Assembly: GCA_016223135.1 (NCBI GenBank)
Contig: JACRPQ010000004.1
Span: forward strand, 372,001 to 436,000
Length of the DNA: 64,000 nucleotides
Source of the DNA: Chloroflexota bacterium
GTDB taxonomy: Bacteria; Chloroflexota; Anaerolineae; Anaerolineales; Villigracilaceae
Direction of reading: 5' to 3'
Under the pieces are notes generated by a model. The model had not been told where the DNA came from. It searched no databases and saw only the letters and a program-made list of their open reading frames with translations. Both the position numbers and the translations under genes were made by a program. Positions 21,027 to 35,644 of this stretch are shown piece after piece. The first letter of the stretch is position 1; each line of letters starts with the position of its first letter.

Positions 21027-22421
21027 ATGACTCTCCCCGCAAAAATCACCGTCATCGGCGCAGGCTCGGCATCGTTTGGCGAGAACACCCTCTCTGCCAT
21101 CATGCGCTCGAAACGCCTCAAAGGCTCCACACTCGCGCTCGTGGATCGAAATGCCGAGGCGTTGGATATTGTTCATCGTCTGGCGAACAGGCTCAACGTC
21201 GAGTGGGAAGCGGGGTTTGTCATCACGGTGCATACGCATCATGCCGAGGCGCTGCCGGGCAGTCAATTCGTCGTCAACGCCATCGAAGTCGGCGCGCGTG
21301 AAAATTTATGGAAGCGCGATTTTGAAATCCCGCTCCAATATGGCGTGCGTCAGCCCTATGCCGAAAACGGCGGACCCGGCGGCTTTGCCCATGCCGCGCG
21401 CAACATCGGACCCATTCTGCAGATTGCGCACGATATGGAAACGGCTTGCCCCGAGGCGTGGTTCGTCAACTTTACCAACCCGATGATTCGCATTTGTGAT
21501 GCGGTCAATCGTCACAGCCGCATCAAGGCGGTGGGCTTGTGCCATCAAATTTATGCGGGCTATGTGATGGTCGGCGTTGCGCTGGCGAAAGACCTCGGCA
21601 TCGAAGTGCCAGACGGACTCAATGGCGTCCATGCCGCTGTGGATCAGCATCCGCTTCAGCATCGCGTGCGCGAGCAGATTGTGCCGTTGGTGGATATTCG
21701 CGCGGCGGGACTGAATCACTTCACTTGGATTCTTTCCATCACAGACCGACGCACAGGCGAAGACCTTTACCCGCTCTTCCGCCAACGCTTCTTTGAACTG
21801 GACCCGAACTTTGAGCCGCTCACGAGGGACGTTTTCTCCGCCTTTGGCTTGTTCCCCGTGCCTGGCGATACGCATCTATGCGAGTACCTGCCGTGGATGA
21901 GCGACCCCAACACCAAACCCTGGGAAAAATACAACATCCGTTTGTACGACTGGGACTTGATGGCGGCGGTGCGGGAGTTTGAGCTGTTTCGTTTGAACGA
22001 AATGGCAAACGGCGACGCCACCATCGAAGGTCTGCGCGATACGGATTCGGAGGGCGCAGTGGAAATGATCGAGAATGTGGCAGGCGCGGGCAATCATTAT
22101 CACCTTGCCGCCAACCTTCCGAACGCAGGACAAATCTCCAACCTGCCGCTCGGTGCAGCCGTTGAGACGCCGGTGCATGTAAACGGCGCAGGGATTCACC
22201 CCGTCCACGTCGGCGCACTGCCCGAACCGATTGCAGAATTATTGCGGCGTGAGATCACGGTTGCCCAACTCTGTGTGGATTCCGTTGTCGAAGGTTCGAG
22301 GGAGAAGGCGCTGCAATGTCTACTGCTCGATCCGGTCATCACCGATATTGAGACTGCGAAGAAGATTCTCGACGATTATCTGACCGAATACAAGGACTAT
22401 CTTCCGCAGTTTTGGAAGTAA
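21027..22421 (+). CDS. glycoside hydrolase family 4 enzyme
   Basis: Protein of 464 aa with an N-terminal NAD-binding motif ITVIGAGSASFG, then IDRNAEAL-type acid (LVDRNAEALDIV), NAIEVGARENLW, WFVNFTNPMIRICDAV and AVGLCHQIYAGY. GLCH holds the metal-binding Cys/His of GH4 enzymes, which use NAD and manganese in an oxidation-elimination mechanism to split glycosides. Members act on alpha-galactosides, alpha-galacturonides or phosphorylated glucosides. The NFTNP and GLCH context is closer to the non-phosphorylated alpha-galactosidase/galacturonidase branch, but the substrate is not certain. No sugar transporter is adjacent. Confidence 0.88.
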   Translation: MTLPAKITVIGAGSASFGENTLSAIMRSKRLKGSTLALVDRNAEALDIVHRLANRLNVEWEAGFVITVHTHHAEALPGSQFVVNAIEVGARENLWKRDFEIPLQYGVRQPYAENGGPGGFAHAARNIGPILQIAHDMETACPEAWFVNFTNPMIRICDAVNRHSRIKAVGLCHQIYAGYVMVGVALAKDLGIEVPDGLNGVHAAVDQHPLQHRVREQIVPLVDIRAAGLNHFTWILSITDRRTGEDLYPLFRQRFFELDPNFEPLTRDVFSAFGLFPVPGDTHLCEYLPWMSDPNTKPWEKYNIRLYDWDLMAAVREFELFRLNEMANGDATIEGLRDTDSEGAVEMIENVAGAGNHYHLAANLPNAGQISNLPLGAAVETPVHVNGAGIHPVHVGALPEPIAELLRREITVAQLCVDSVVEGSREKALQCLLLDPVITDIETAKKILDDYLTEYKDYLPQFWK

Positions 22422-22430
22422 GCCTCGCGA

Positions 22431-22460
22431 ATTACCATTTACCATTTACCATTTACCAAT
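22431..22460 (+). repeat. short TACCATT heptad repeat
   Basis: Four units TACCATT/TACCAAT lie in the gap between the GH4 gene and the acetyltransferase and occupy the place of a ribosome site. Confidence 0.7.
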
Positions 22461-22465
22461 AACTT

Positions 22466-23017
22466 ATGGACATCAAAGACTTGCATGCTTTCGACGAGGA
22501 ATTAATCCGCCAAGCCGCACAACTGCTGGTGGATGCCTTTCGCGAGCATTGGGCTGACGCATGGCAGACCTTCGAGGAGGGGCTGGAGGAAGTTCGGGAA
22601 ATGCTGGTCCCCGAACGCATCCTCCGCGCGGCGGTGGACGCGGATGGTAATCTGCTGGGCGTCATCGGCGGGATTCCCCAATATGACGGCAGGGTGTGGG
22701 AGTTGCATCCGTTGGCGGTGCAGCCGTCCATGCAGGGGAGGGGTATTGGACGTGCGCTGGTGATGGATTTCGAGGAGCAGGTTCGGCAGCGCGGCGGGTT
22801 GACCATCACGCTTGGCACAGATGACGAAGACAACATGACTTCGTTGGCAGGCGTTGATTTGTATGAAAACACGTGGGAAAAGATTCGAGACATCCGTAAT
22901 CTGAAGAGACATCCCTACACGTTCTATCAGAAGATGGGCTTTGTCATTACCGGCGTCGTCCCCGATGCGAACGGCAGAGGCAAGCCGGATATTTACATGT
23001 CGAAGATGGTGGAATAA
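22466..23017 (+). CDS. GNAT-family N-acetyltransferase (AAC(6')-like)
   Basis: Protein of 183 aa. Acetyl-CoA-binding motif A is HPLAVQPSMQGRGIGRALV (residues about 75-95), and the C-terminal HPYTFYQKMGFVITGVV is motif B. The combination WELHPLAV, SGVDLYEN-like (LAGVDLYENTWEKI) and PDANGRGKPDIYMSKMV resembles chromosomal aminoglycoside 6'-acetyltransferase-like proteins of Gram-positives as I recall them. That is a family resemblance only; the substrate is not established. It may be co-transcribed with the GH4 gene 44 bp upstream. Confidence 0.75.
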   Translation: MDIKDLHAFDEELIRQAAQLLVDAFREHWADAWQTFEEGLEEVREMLVPERILRAAVDADGNLLGVIGGIPQYDGRVWELHPLAVQPSMQGRGIGRALVMDFEEQVRQRGGLTITLGTDDEDNMTSLAGVDLYENTWEKIRDIRNLKRHPYTFYQKMGFVITGVVPDANGRGKPDIYMSKMVE

Positions 23018-23136
23018 TCATCCTTCGTTTTGCGAAGGCGAAATCTGCTTCACTGTCAATTGCTGTATTTGCTTGAATTGACCCTGCGCTTTCATGATGA
23101 ATTCGTGAAAGACATGGACTCATTTGTGTTTGAATG

Positions 23137-23224
23137 GACCTCTTGCAAAAGTGCGCTAGAGAGCGCACAATACGCCTTTGCGTAAGAGACGTTCTCTAAC
23201 GTCGGCTGACTTATGCAAGAGGTC
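23137..23224. mobile_element. paired-hairpin element with GACCTCTTGCA terminal inverted repeats
   Basis: Perfect 11-bp terminal inverted repeats, GACCTCTTGCA at 23137-23147 and TGCAAGAGGTC at 23214-23224, enclose two hairpins. Hairpin 1 (23151-23168) has stem GTGCGCT around AGAG. Hairpin 2 (23188-23203) has stem GACGTT around CTCT. AATGG occurs at 23133-23137 and again at 23226-23230, a possible target duplication. There is no reading frame inside. Non-autonomous transposon-like origin is inferred. Confidence 0.65.
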
Positions 23225-23495
23225 AAATGGAATCTTTATGCGTGTTGTTGTGATTCGAATGCTTGATCGAAGATGTTATGCAGAAAATTTTAAAGTTATT
23301 TCATCATCAAAAAACCTTTACATAAATTCAATAATAGATACAATCTGTAATGGTTATACATCATCATTGCATGATTCAATACAACAGATACATTGAATCA
23401 GATCAAACAACATACTGCATGATGATTGTATAAAACAATCAAGATGCAAAAGCAATTTCACAAAAGATCATCTTGATTGGAGAAAAGGACTCGAC
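23225..23495 (+). other. AT-rich region with a hairpin before the ATP-grasp gene
   Basis: This stretch is far richer in A and T than its surroundings. Perfect 11-bp arms CAATCAAGATG (23436-23446) and CATCTTGATTG (23469-23479) form a hairpin that ends 16 bases before the ATG at 23496, next to the AAAAGGA ribosome site. It could control translation. No coding frame was convincing. Confidence 0.5.
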
Positions 23496-24518
23496 ATGTA
23501 TATTTGTGTACTCTCCTCTCTTTCAGAGGACCCCAACGACAAACCCTATGATCCATCGCCGCACATGAACGGCTTCAAATGGAAGCACCATCCTGTGCAG
23601 CCGTTCAACGTGGAAAAACAATTGCGCGACCTTGTCAACGAAGGCGTGGATGTGTTTGTCAATCTTTGTGACGGCACTCCCGACGATGCACTTTCCGGCA
23701 TTGGGTTGGTGCAACTCATGGAGAAAATGGGATTGGCTTTCACCGGCGCCGATTCGAAATTCTTCGACCCCTCGCGCCGGGAAATGAAAGCCTCTGCCAA
23801 AAAAGCAGGCGTGCCTTCACCCAATTGGGCGATGGTGGATTGCGTCGAAGACGTGGAGCGCGCTGCGAAAAAATTGCGTTATCCGGTCCTTGTCAAACCG
23901 CCGCACGGCTACGCCAGCGTCGGCATCACACGCAAATCCCGCTGTGAGAACCTCGAGCAGCTCAAAGAGCAGGCGGCAGTGGAGATCGAACAATTCGGGC
24001 GCGCCCTGCTTGAAGAATTCATCGAAGGACGGGAGTTCACCTGTCTCATTGCGGAAAATCCGGACGACCCGAAGAACCCCATCACGTTCAAGCCTGTGGA
24101 ATTTATCTTTCCGGAGGGCGAGTCGTTCAAGCACTACGACATGAAATGGGTGGAATACGAAAAAATGTCGGTTGCGCCAGTGGATGACCCGCGCATCGAA
24201 AAAGTTTTGCGCGAGCAGACTGCCCGTCTGTTCAAAGCCATGAACGGCAACGGCTATGCCCGCTGCGATTACCGCATGGGCGCCGACGGCACGATCTACA
24301 TGCTCGAAATCAACCCCAACTGCGGCATTTTCTATGCCCCGCATGAACCGGGCTCGGCAGATTTTTCCCTGCTTAACGACCCCGTCTATAACCATCACAA
24401 ATTCCTCAACCTCATCATCCGCGCCGCGATAAATCGTCAAACCAGAATGCTGGCTGCGAAGATGAAAAAGAAGCAGGTTCGCAAACAGCCCGCCGAACAG
24501 CAAATGGTGTATGCATAG
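23496..24518 (+). CDS. ATP-grasp ligase, D-alanine-D-alanine-ligase-like
   Basis: Protein of 340 aa. The middle domain has YPVLVKPPHGYASVGI (ATP-binding lysine), RALLEEFIEGREFTCLI, then GNGYARCDYRMGADGTIYMLEINPNCGIF with the acidic metal ligands. The N-terminal domain has DGTPDDALSGIGLVQLMEKMG. These match the D-Ala-D-Ala ligase branch of ATP-grasp enzymes, but the protein is isolated from cell-wall genes and lacks an obvious N-terminal ddl signature. It could join a carboxylate to an amine in a peptide or metabolite. A hairpin lies just upstream of its ribosome site and a clear terminator follows. Confidence 0.8.
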   Translation: MYICVLSSLSEDPNDKPYDPSPHMNGFKWKHHPVQPFNVEKQLRDLVNEGVDVFVNLCDGTPDDALSGIGLVQLMEKMGLAFTGADSKFFDPSRREMKASAKKAGVPSPNWAMVDCVEDVERAAKKLRYPVLVKPPHGYASVGITRKSRCENLEQLKEQAAVEIEQFGRALLEEFIEGREFTCLIAENPDDPKNPITFKPVEFIFPEGESFKHYDMKWVEYEKMSVAPVDDPRIEKVLREQTARLFKAMNGNGYARCDYRMGADGTIYMLEINPNCGIFYAPHEPGSADFSLLNDPVYNHHKFLNLIIRAAINRQTRMLAAKMKKKQVRKQPAEQQMVYA

Positions 24519-24522
24519 CGCA

Positions 24523-24553
24523 AAACTTCCGAGGGAAACCTCGGAAGTTTTTT
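24523..24553 (+). terminator. rho-independent terminator
   Basis: 12-bp stem AAACTTCCGAGG with its complement around GAAA, followed by a T-run, 5 bp after the ATP-grasp gene stop. Confidence 0.85.
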
Positions 24554-24770
24554 CTGCCAGACAACATTTTATCTTCGCAGGGCAGTCATCGGAGCATCAC
24601 CCTTACCCGAATTTCATATTCCTGTGGTTAAATAACGTCAGTTTGGGATAAGGGCTTTGTCACCGCCGAGGCATGGAGAACACTGAGAAATTAAAAAATC
24701 TCTGCGGTAAAGTTTTGGATTTGAGCCGTTTATCCCGCATACTGTTATCAACTCACAGGAGAGAAGAAAT

Positions 24771-25295
24771 ATGCCAACAGAACGTAACAATTTTTTCAAA
24801 TTGGGCGATAACTTCGCCACCATCGTCGGCGACGATGTAAAAGTCGGCGACCCGGCTCCCGAATTTACCTCAGTCGTGCCGGGCTGGGGAAAGGTCAATC
24901 CGCTTCAGGAATCCAAAGGCAAGGTCATTATCCTTTCCGCCGTCCCCTCGCTGGATACTGATACTTGTGATCGCGAAACCCGCCGCTTCAACCAGGAAGC
25001 CGCCAAACTCAGCGATGACATCGTCATCTACACCATCAGTTGCGATTTTCCCATGGCGCAAAAGCGCTGGTGCGGCGCCGCCGGCGTGGACAAGGTGAAG
25101 GTGGTTTCAGATGTGGTCGAGGCGGAATTTGGCGTCAAGTATGGCTTGCTCATCAAAGAACGCCGTTACCTGCGCCGCGCGGTCTTCATCGTGGGGCGCG
25201 ACGGGAAACTGACCTACGTCAACTACCTGCCGACGCTTGGGCAGGAACCCGATTACGACGAAGTGATTGCCGAAGCCAAAAAAGCGCTTGGGTAA
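24771..25295 (+). CDS. tpx: thiol peroxidase (Tpx-type peroxiredoxin)
   Basis: Protein of 174 aa. The peroxidatic cysteine is Cys66 in PSLDTDTCDRETRRFN, and the resolving cysteine is Cys101 in PMAQKRWCGAAG, the arrangement of bacterial Tpx. It reduces hydrogen and alkyl peroxides with electrons from thioredoxin, in the cytoplasm. A GGAGAG ribosome site precedes the ATG. It stands alone between an ATP-grasp gene and the convergent panC, with a strong shared terminator. Confidence 0.94.
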   Translation: MPTERNNFFKLGDNFATIVGDDVKVGDPAPEFTSVVPGWGKVNPLQESKGKVIILSAVPSLDTDTCDRETRRFNQEAAKLSDDIVIYTISCDFPMAQKRWCGAAGVDKVKVVSDVVEAEFGVKYGLLIKERRYLRRAVFIVGRDGKLTYVNYLPTLGQEPDYDEVIAEAKKALG

Positions 25296-25316
25296 GCGCC
25301 GCTTTCGCTCGAGCCG

Positions 25317-25354
25317 CATCCCGAAGGTTCTCAAAAAACCTTCGGGATGTTTTT
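25317..25354. terminator. rho-independent terminator made of a CCCGAAGG hairpin
   Basis: Stem CATCCCGAAGGTT with its exact complement around a 7-base loop, then TTTTT. It lies between tpx and convergent panC, whose stop codon it touches. Similar CCCGAAGG stems recur at 37574 and 39790. Confidence 0.85.
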
Positions 25355-26186
25355 ATCCCAGCACAAAATTGTCAATCAGCCGCGTCTTCCCGATGAAAAC
25401 CGCCATCGAAAGCAAGGCTTTGCCCCTGACTTCACTGAGTTCTTCCAGCGTGTCATAATCGGCGCACGAGACGTACTGTACCTGCGCCAGCGGCTCAGCC
25501 GCCAACACTTCCTTCATCTTCCTGCGCAGCGCCTCCGCATTTCGTTCCCCGCTCTCATACAGCTCCTTTGCCGCGCTCAACGAACGGAACAACACCGTCG
25601 CCGCCTTGCGCTGTTCGGGGCTCAGGTACACGTTGCGGCTCGACATCGCCAGCCCGTCTGCTTCCCGCACCGTTGGGCAGACCACAATCTCAATGGGGAA
25701 GTTCAAATCCAGCGTCATCCGCCGAATGACCGCCGCCTGCTGAGCGTCCTTCTGCCCGAAATATGCCTTGTGCGGCTGGACAGCGTTGAACAACTTGGCG
25801 ACCACCGTCGTCACCCCGCGAAAGTGACCCGGCCGCATCGCTCCCTCCAGCGGACGCGTCACCGCCTCAACCTCCACCCAGGTCTGATACCCTGGCGGAT
25901 ACATCACCTCCGCTGTGGGCGTCCACACCAAATCCACGCCGAGGGGTTCGATCAACCTCAAATCGCGTTCCAGGTCGCGTGGGTATTTGGCGAGGTCCTC
26001 GTTCGGTCCAAATTGGGTGGGGTTGACGAAGATGGAGACGACGACAGAGTCGCATTCCTCCTTCGCGTGGCGGATGAGGGAGAGATGCCCTTCGTGTAGG
26101 TAACCCATCGTGGGGACGAATCCAACCGTCCCGTCGAGAGAGAGGCGGGCAGTACGGAGTTCCTCCAGCGTAATTACGTTTCGCAT
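25353..26186 (-). CDS. panC: pantothenate synthetase
   Basis: Protein of 277 aa, which joins pantoate and beta-alanine with ATP to make pantothenate. The nucleotidyl-transferase HxGH motif is in PTMGYLHEGHLSLIRHA. VSIFVNPTQFGPNEDLAKYPR, GHFRGVTTVVAKLFN, AYFGQKDAQQ and MSSRNVYLSPEQR (KMSKS equivalent) complete the signature. It is not next to panB or panD here. A panE-like gene is at the left edge of the window. Confidence 0.96.
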   Translation of the reverse strand: MRNVITLEELRTARLSLDGTVGFVPTMGYLHEGHLSLIRHAKEECDSVVVSIFVNPTQFGPNEDLAKYPRDLERDLRLIEPLGVDLVWTPTAEVMYPPGYQTWVEVEAVTRPLEGAMRPGHFRGVTTVVAKLFNAVQPHKAYFGQKDAQQAAVIRRMTLDLNFPIEIVVCPTVREADGLAMSSRNVYLSPEQRKAATVLFRSLSAAKELYESGERNAEALRRKMKEVLAAEPLAQVQYVSCADYDTLEELSEVRGKALLSMAVFIGKTRLIDNFVLG

Positions 26187-26203
26187 AGTTTATCCTCCAG
26201 TCG

Positions 26204-26233
26204 TTGACAGATATAGAAAATCTGTGCTACACT
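26204..26233 (+). promoter_or_regulatory. promoter of the 70-aa protein gene
   Basis: TTGACA at 26204-26209 and TACACT at 26228-26233 with an 18-bp spacer, 29 bp upstream of the ATG. Confidence 0.6.
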
Positions 26234-26262
26234 GACTTACAAACCAATTCAAAGGAGAAAAA

Positions 26263-26475
26263 ATGGCTTACGCACATACCAATTCCAAAGGCACCACCTA
26301 TTACCTGCACTCCAAAGGCAAGATGTTCTTCTTCTCGCGGGAGGTCAAGGAAGGCGCGCTCGATGCCGTCCCAGCCGGTTATACAGTGGTGGAAATGAAA
26401 ACGGGCATGCTTGCCCTGAAGAAAGTTCAGGCAGAAGAAGCGGCGGCTGAAACACCCGCCGACGTTCAATCGTAA
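26263..26475 (+). CDS. small protein of unknown function, 70 aa
   Basis: The frame begins MAYAHTNSKGTTYYLHSKGK after an AAAGGAGA ribosome site and a good promoter, so it is very probably expressed. The first 50 residues are compact, aromatic and basic (YYLHSKGKMFFFSREVKEG), and the last 20 are Ala/Glu-rich and likely disordered. I do not recognise the fold. It lies 125 bp upstream of ssb on the same strand, which may mean shared regulation rather than shared function. Confidence 0.75.
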   Translation: MAYAHTNSKGTTYYLHSKGKMFFFSREVKEGALDAVPAGYTVVEMKTGMLALKKVQAEEAAAETPADVQS

Positions 26476-26600
26476 CCGAAGTATAACCCGTTCGCCGCCT
26501 GGTCTCTTCCACCGGAACCCACGTTGCGCTTTTAGATCAACAAGAACACGACCCATAGCATTGCGTCTAAAAGAACCTGTAACCAGAAAGTGAGGAAAAC

Positions 26601-26981
26601 ATGCCAGCATTAAACCGCGTGCAGCTCATTGGCTATCTGGGCAAAGACCCCGAGAGCAAATACACCCCCACCGGCAAAAAAGTAGCGCACTTCAGCCTTG
26701 CTGTCACCCAGCGCTGGAAGACCGGCGGCGAAACAAAGGAATACACCGAATGGGTGAACATCGAAGCATGGGGGCGGCTCGGTGAAATCTGCCAGGAGTA
26801 TCTCAAAAAAGGAAGCCTGGTCTATATCGAGGGACGGCTCAAGACGGATAAGTACGAAGACAAAGGGGAAACGAAGTACTACACCAAGGTCGTTGCTTTA
26901 GCCATGCAAATGCTCGACCGCAAACCCAGCGAAGAACCCATGCTCACCGTCGAAGAAGAGGCTGCCGAGTACGAGGCATGA
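26601..26981 (+). CDS. ssb: single-stranded DNA-binding protein
   Basis: Protein of 126 aa with the OB-fold landmarks NRVQLIGYLGKDPESKYTPTGK, FSLAVTQRWKT, EWVNIEAWGRLGEICQEYLKKGSLVYIEGRL and YYTKVVALAMQML. It coats single-stranded DNA in replication and repair. The C-terminus ends EEEAAEYEA and lacks the acidic DDIPF-type tip through which most bacterial SSBs recruit partners, although it is acidic. It may be one of two paralogues in the genome, the other carrying the tip. A strong terminator follows. Confidence 0.92.
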   Translation: MPALNRVQLIGYLGKDPESKYTPTGKKVAHFSLAVTQRWKTGGETKEYTEWVNIEAWGRLGEICQEYLKKGSLVYIEGRLKTDKYEDKGETKYYTKVVALAMQMLDRKPSEEPMLTVEEEAAEYEA

Positions 26982-27040
26982 TTTCAGGAGAGAACTCCAA
27001 AGGTAGCATTTTGGGATTCTTACGGCACAATTGAATAACA

Positions 27041-27072
27041 AAAAGCGTCATGCCTAAACATGACGCTTTTTT
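27041..27072. terminator. rho-independent terminator between ssb and acnA
   Basis: Stem AAAAGCGTCATG with its complement around CCTAAA and a T-tract; it can serve both convergent genes. Confidence 0.9.
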
Positions 27073-27115
27073 TATTCCTGTTCTTTTGGCAGGTCTCAGG
27101 CGGACGCCGCTTCGG

Positions 27116-29824
<2,709 letters not shown>

Positions 29825-29850
29825 GAGGATACTCCTTTTGGTGATATTTG

Positions 29851-29898
29851 CCCTCGCCATTACGCCCCTCTCCCATTGAGAGAGGGGAGGGGTGAGGG
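29851..29898. repeat. CCCCTCTCCC palindromic repeat in the acnA leader
   Basis: CCCCTCTCCC and its complement flank ATTGAG-type bases. It is related to the in-frame copy at 15075-15125 and lies upstream of the acnA ribosome site. Confidence 0.7.
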
Positions 29899-29961
29899 AT
29901 GTCACCACCTTACGAAGAATACAAAGGAGCGCCTTTGCTATCCTTGCTGTTGTGGTGTTGT

Positions 29962-31002
29962 TTACAAATTCAGTTCTTTTTTGAGTTGTGAGACGAGTTT
30001 TGTCTTTTCGTTTGCCGGCAGGAAACCTGCCTGCGCCGCGGCGACGATGCGTTCCTTGAGGGTGTATTGCGGCATTTGAAGCGTGTCACAGGCGTTATAG
30101 TATTCGTGGCTGAGGGTGATGCGCGAGATGCTCGGGTCGTCGGTGTTGATGGTGACGTTGAGACCGCTTTCGAACATTTGCATCAGTGGATGCGCTTCGA
30201 GCGACTGCACCACGCCGGATTGATAATTGCTGGTGATGCAAACTTCAAAGACGGTCTGCCGTTCGCGCGCCAGAGCGGTGACGTTTTCATCTTCCAGCGC
30301 CCGCACGCCGTGACCGATGCGTTCCGCGCCGAGTTCCTCGATGGCTTCGCGGATGTGCGCCGCCGGTCCCCATTCGCCGGCGTGGATGGTGACGTGCAGC
30401 CCAGCCTGACGGGCTTCCCTGAAGATGCCGTAAAAAGGCTGGGAGGGAAATTCCGCTTCGTTGCCAGCCAGGTCCAGCCCCACCAGCCCATCCTGGATGT
30501 GCTGCGCCGCCAGCCATGCCACCTGCTCGGCAAGTTCGGCGCTTTCATGGCGGTTGACCGAAGCAATCAGTTTGACGTTGATGTTGTAACGTGCGGCGGT
30601 TTCGCGGGCGCTGGTCAGCACCCAGTCAATCACATCATGCAGGGGGAAACGCTCGGCGCGGCTCAGGGCGACGGGCGTGAAACGCAATTCCAAATAGCGC
30701 ACATTGTCTCTCGCTGCATCCTCCACTGCCTCGCGCGTGATGCGGTGAATGGCATCGGGCGAGCGGTAGAACATGCGCAGAGTGTTGAATTTGGAGAGGA
30801 AATTTTGAAAGGTGAACTTGTCCTCTTCCTGAATCTGCACCAGCGTGCTCAACCGCAGCACATCCGCCGGGATGGTCATGCCGTGTTGTTTGGCGATATC
30901 CAGCATGGTGGTCAGGCGCAGAGACCCTTCGAGGTGGCGGTGCAGTTCCACCTTGGGCAGGATGCGGTACGAATTCAGAGAGGCAGTGACGCGCTCGTTC
31001 AT
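29962..31002 (-). CDS. add: adenosine deaminase
   Basis: Protein of 346 aa. The zinc-binding HxH is in [15 protein letters not shown] near the N-terminus. [34 protein letters not shown] and [10 protein letters not shown] are the remaining metal, substrate and catalytic blocks. The enzyme turns adenosine to inosine in purine salvage; a related branch deaminates adenine, so this substrate assignment is likely but not certain. It starts 16 bp after the secA stop on the same strand and may be transcribed with it. No clear ribosome site is seen, so the start at 31002 rests on the protein alignment by eye. Confidence 0.92.
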   Translation of the reverse strand: MNERVTASLNSYRILPKVELHRHLEGSLRLTTMLDIAKQHGMTIPADVLRLSTLVQIQEEDKFTFQNFLSKFNTLRMFYRSPDAIHRITREAVEDAARDNVRYLELRFTPVALSRAERFPLHDVIDWVLTSARETAARYNINVKLIASVNRHESAELAEQVAWLAAQHIQDGLVGLDLAGNEAEFPSQPFYGIFREARQAGLHVTIHAGEWGPAAHIREAIEELGAERIGHGVRALEDENVTALARERQTVFEVCITSNYQSGVVQSLEAHPLMQMFESGLNVTINTDDPSISRITLSHEYYNACDTLQMPQYTLKERIVAAAQAGFLPANEKTKLVSQLKKELNL

Positions 31003-31017
31003 AATAATCAATAAGGG

Positions 31018-35025
<4,008 letters not shown>

Positions 35026-35085
35026 TCGATACCTTTCGGGGCAGGATTATAGCATGGCGGTATTTTTCCCCATATTTGACTTTCA

Positions 35086-35237
35086 TTAGAAGCGCAGGAG
35101 ACGTTCTCTCACAGGTCTGCCGGCGTAAGCCTGCCCTGAGCCTTGCCGAAGGGAGAACACCTTCCACCAAGGGCACAAAAGCCACGAAGTTTTGTAAAGC
35201 TACCTTGTGCCGAATTTCAAGATTCTGAATTTTTCCT
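35086..35237. repeat. mosaic of short repeats upstream of secA
   Basis: It contains GACGTTCTCTC (partial TCTCTA hairpin), GCCTGCCCTGAGCCTTGCCG (35129-35148, the repeat also inserted in mutM) and ACCAAGGGCACAAAAGCCACGAAG (a repeat also between the fumarase genes, 35167-35190). No gene is seen. Confidence 0.5.
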
Positions 35238-35356
35238 CTAGCCACCCGACACTTTTGTTTTGGGACGCAGATGAACGCTGATTTGCGCTGATTTAGTTTT
35301 TTTTCTGCGTTTATCTGCGTTTTTCAGCGTCCCATTTGAAACTGTCAGGTCGCTAG
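35238..35356. mobile_element. 119-bp MITE-like element with 8-bp target duplication
   Basis: The ends are imperfect inverted repeats of about 30 bp: CTAGCCACCCGACACTTTTG and, inverted from the right end, CTAGCGACCTGACAGTTTCA, each leading into GGGACGC. It is flanked by perfect direct repeats TTTTTCCT at 35230-35237 and 35357-35364. The interior is a palindrome of the GACGCAGATGAACGCTGA type. It has no coding capacity, so it would depend on a transposase elsewhere. Confidence 0.85.
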
Positions 35357-35467
35357 TTTTTCCTTTGGGAATTTCTCTGTGTACTTTGTGCTCTTCCTGG
35401 ACGATCGTCTTTGTGCAGTGGACTTACGTGTGTTTCAGAAACAAAAACGACGCGGCGCGCCGTCTCT

Positions 35468-35644
35468 TCAGCGGGCTGGGCGCTTTGACTCAGCCGCTGC
35501 ATTTGATGAAGCCCTCGCTGTCTCGACCTGTCGCAGGTATGTGCGGCGGCGCATTCGCAGCATTCTGGCAGGGTAACGGCTCTCGAGGTGTTTCAGGGTG
35601 GAAAGAATCTTCAGAATACTGCGGTCGCTGAACTTCGATTTCAC
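35468..35644 (-). CDS. 58-aa partner of the ECF sigma factor, probably a truncated anti-sigma-type gene
   Basis: A GTG start overlaps the sigma gene stop by 4 bp (GTGA), which strongly suggests coupled translation. The product reads VKSKFSDRSILKILSTLKHL, then ESRYPARMLRMRRRTYLRQV, and ends AESKRPAR. In my recollection Chloroflexota ECF sigma genes are often followed by a membrane protein whose N-terminus has a similar short helical segment ending in a YPxxLLxxRRxxF-like motif; here the frame stops before any membrane span. It may be a remnant, possibly shortened by element insertions nearby, or a genuine micro-protein. Confidence 0.55.
   Translation of the reverse strand: MKSKFSDRSILKILSTLKHLESRYPARMLRMRRRTYLRQVETARASSNAAAESKRPAR

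Noticed and set aside
22466-23017. Antibiotic resistance gene
   Set aside because: Resemblance to aminoglycoside acetyltransferase-like proteins is at family level only; there is no resistance cassette or mobile context, so only a GNAT call is supported.
23225-23495. Riboswitch ahead of the ATP-grasp gene
   Set aside because: A hairpin is present, but no known riboswitch consensus was recognised, so it is listed only as an AT-rich leader.
35365-35631. Small plus-strand frames upstream of the sigma gene
   Set aside because: They oppose the better supported 58-aa frame that overlaps the sigma stop, and have no ribosome site or protein-like pattern.
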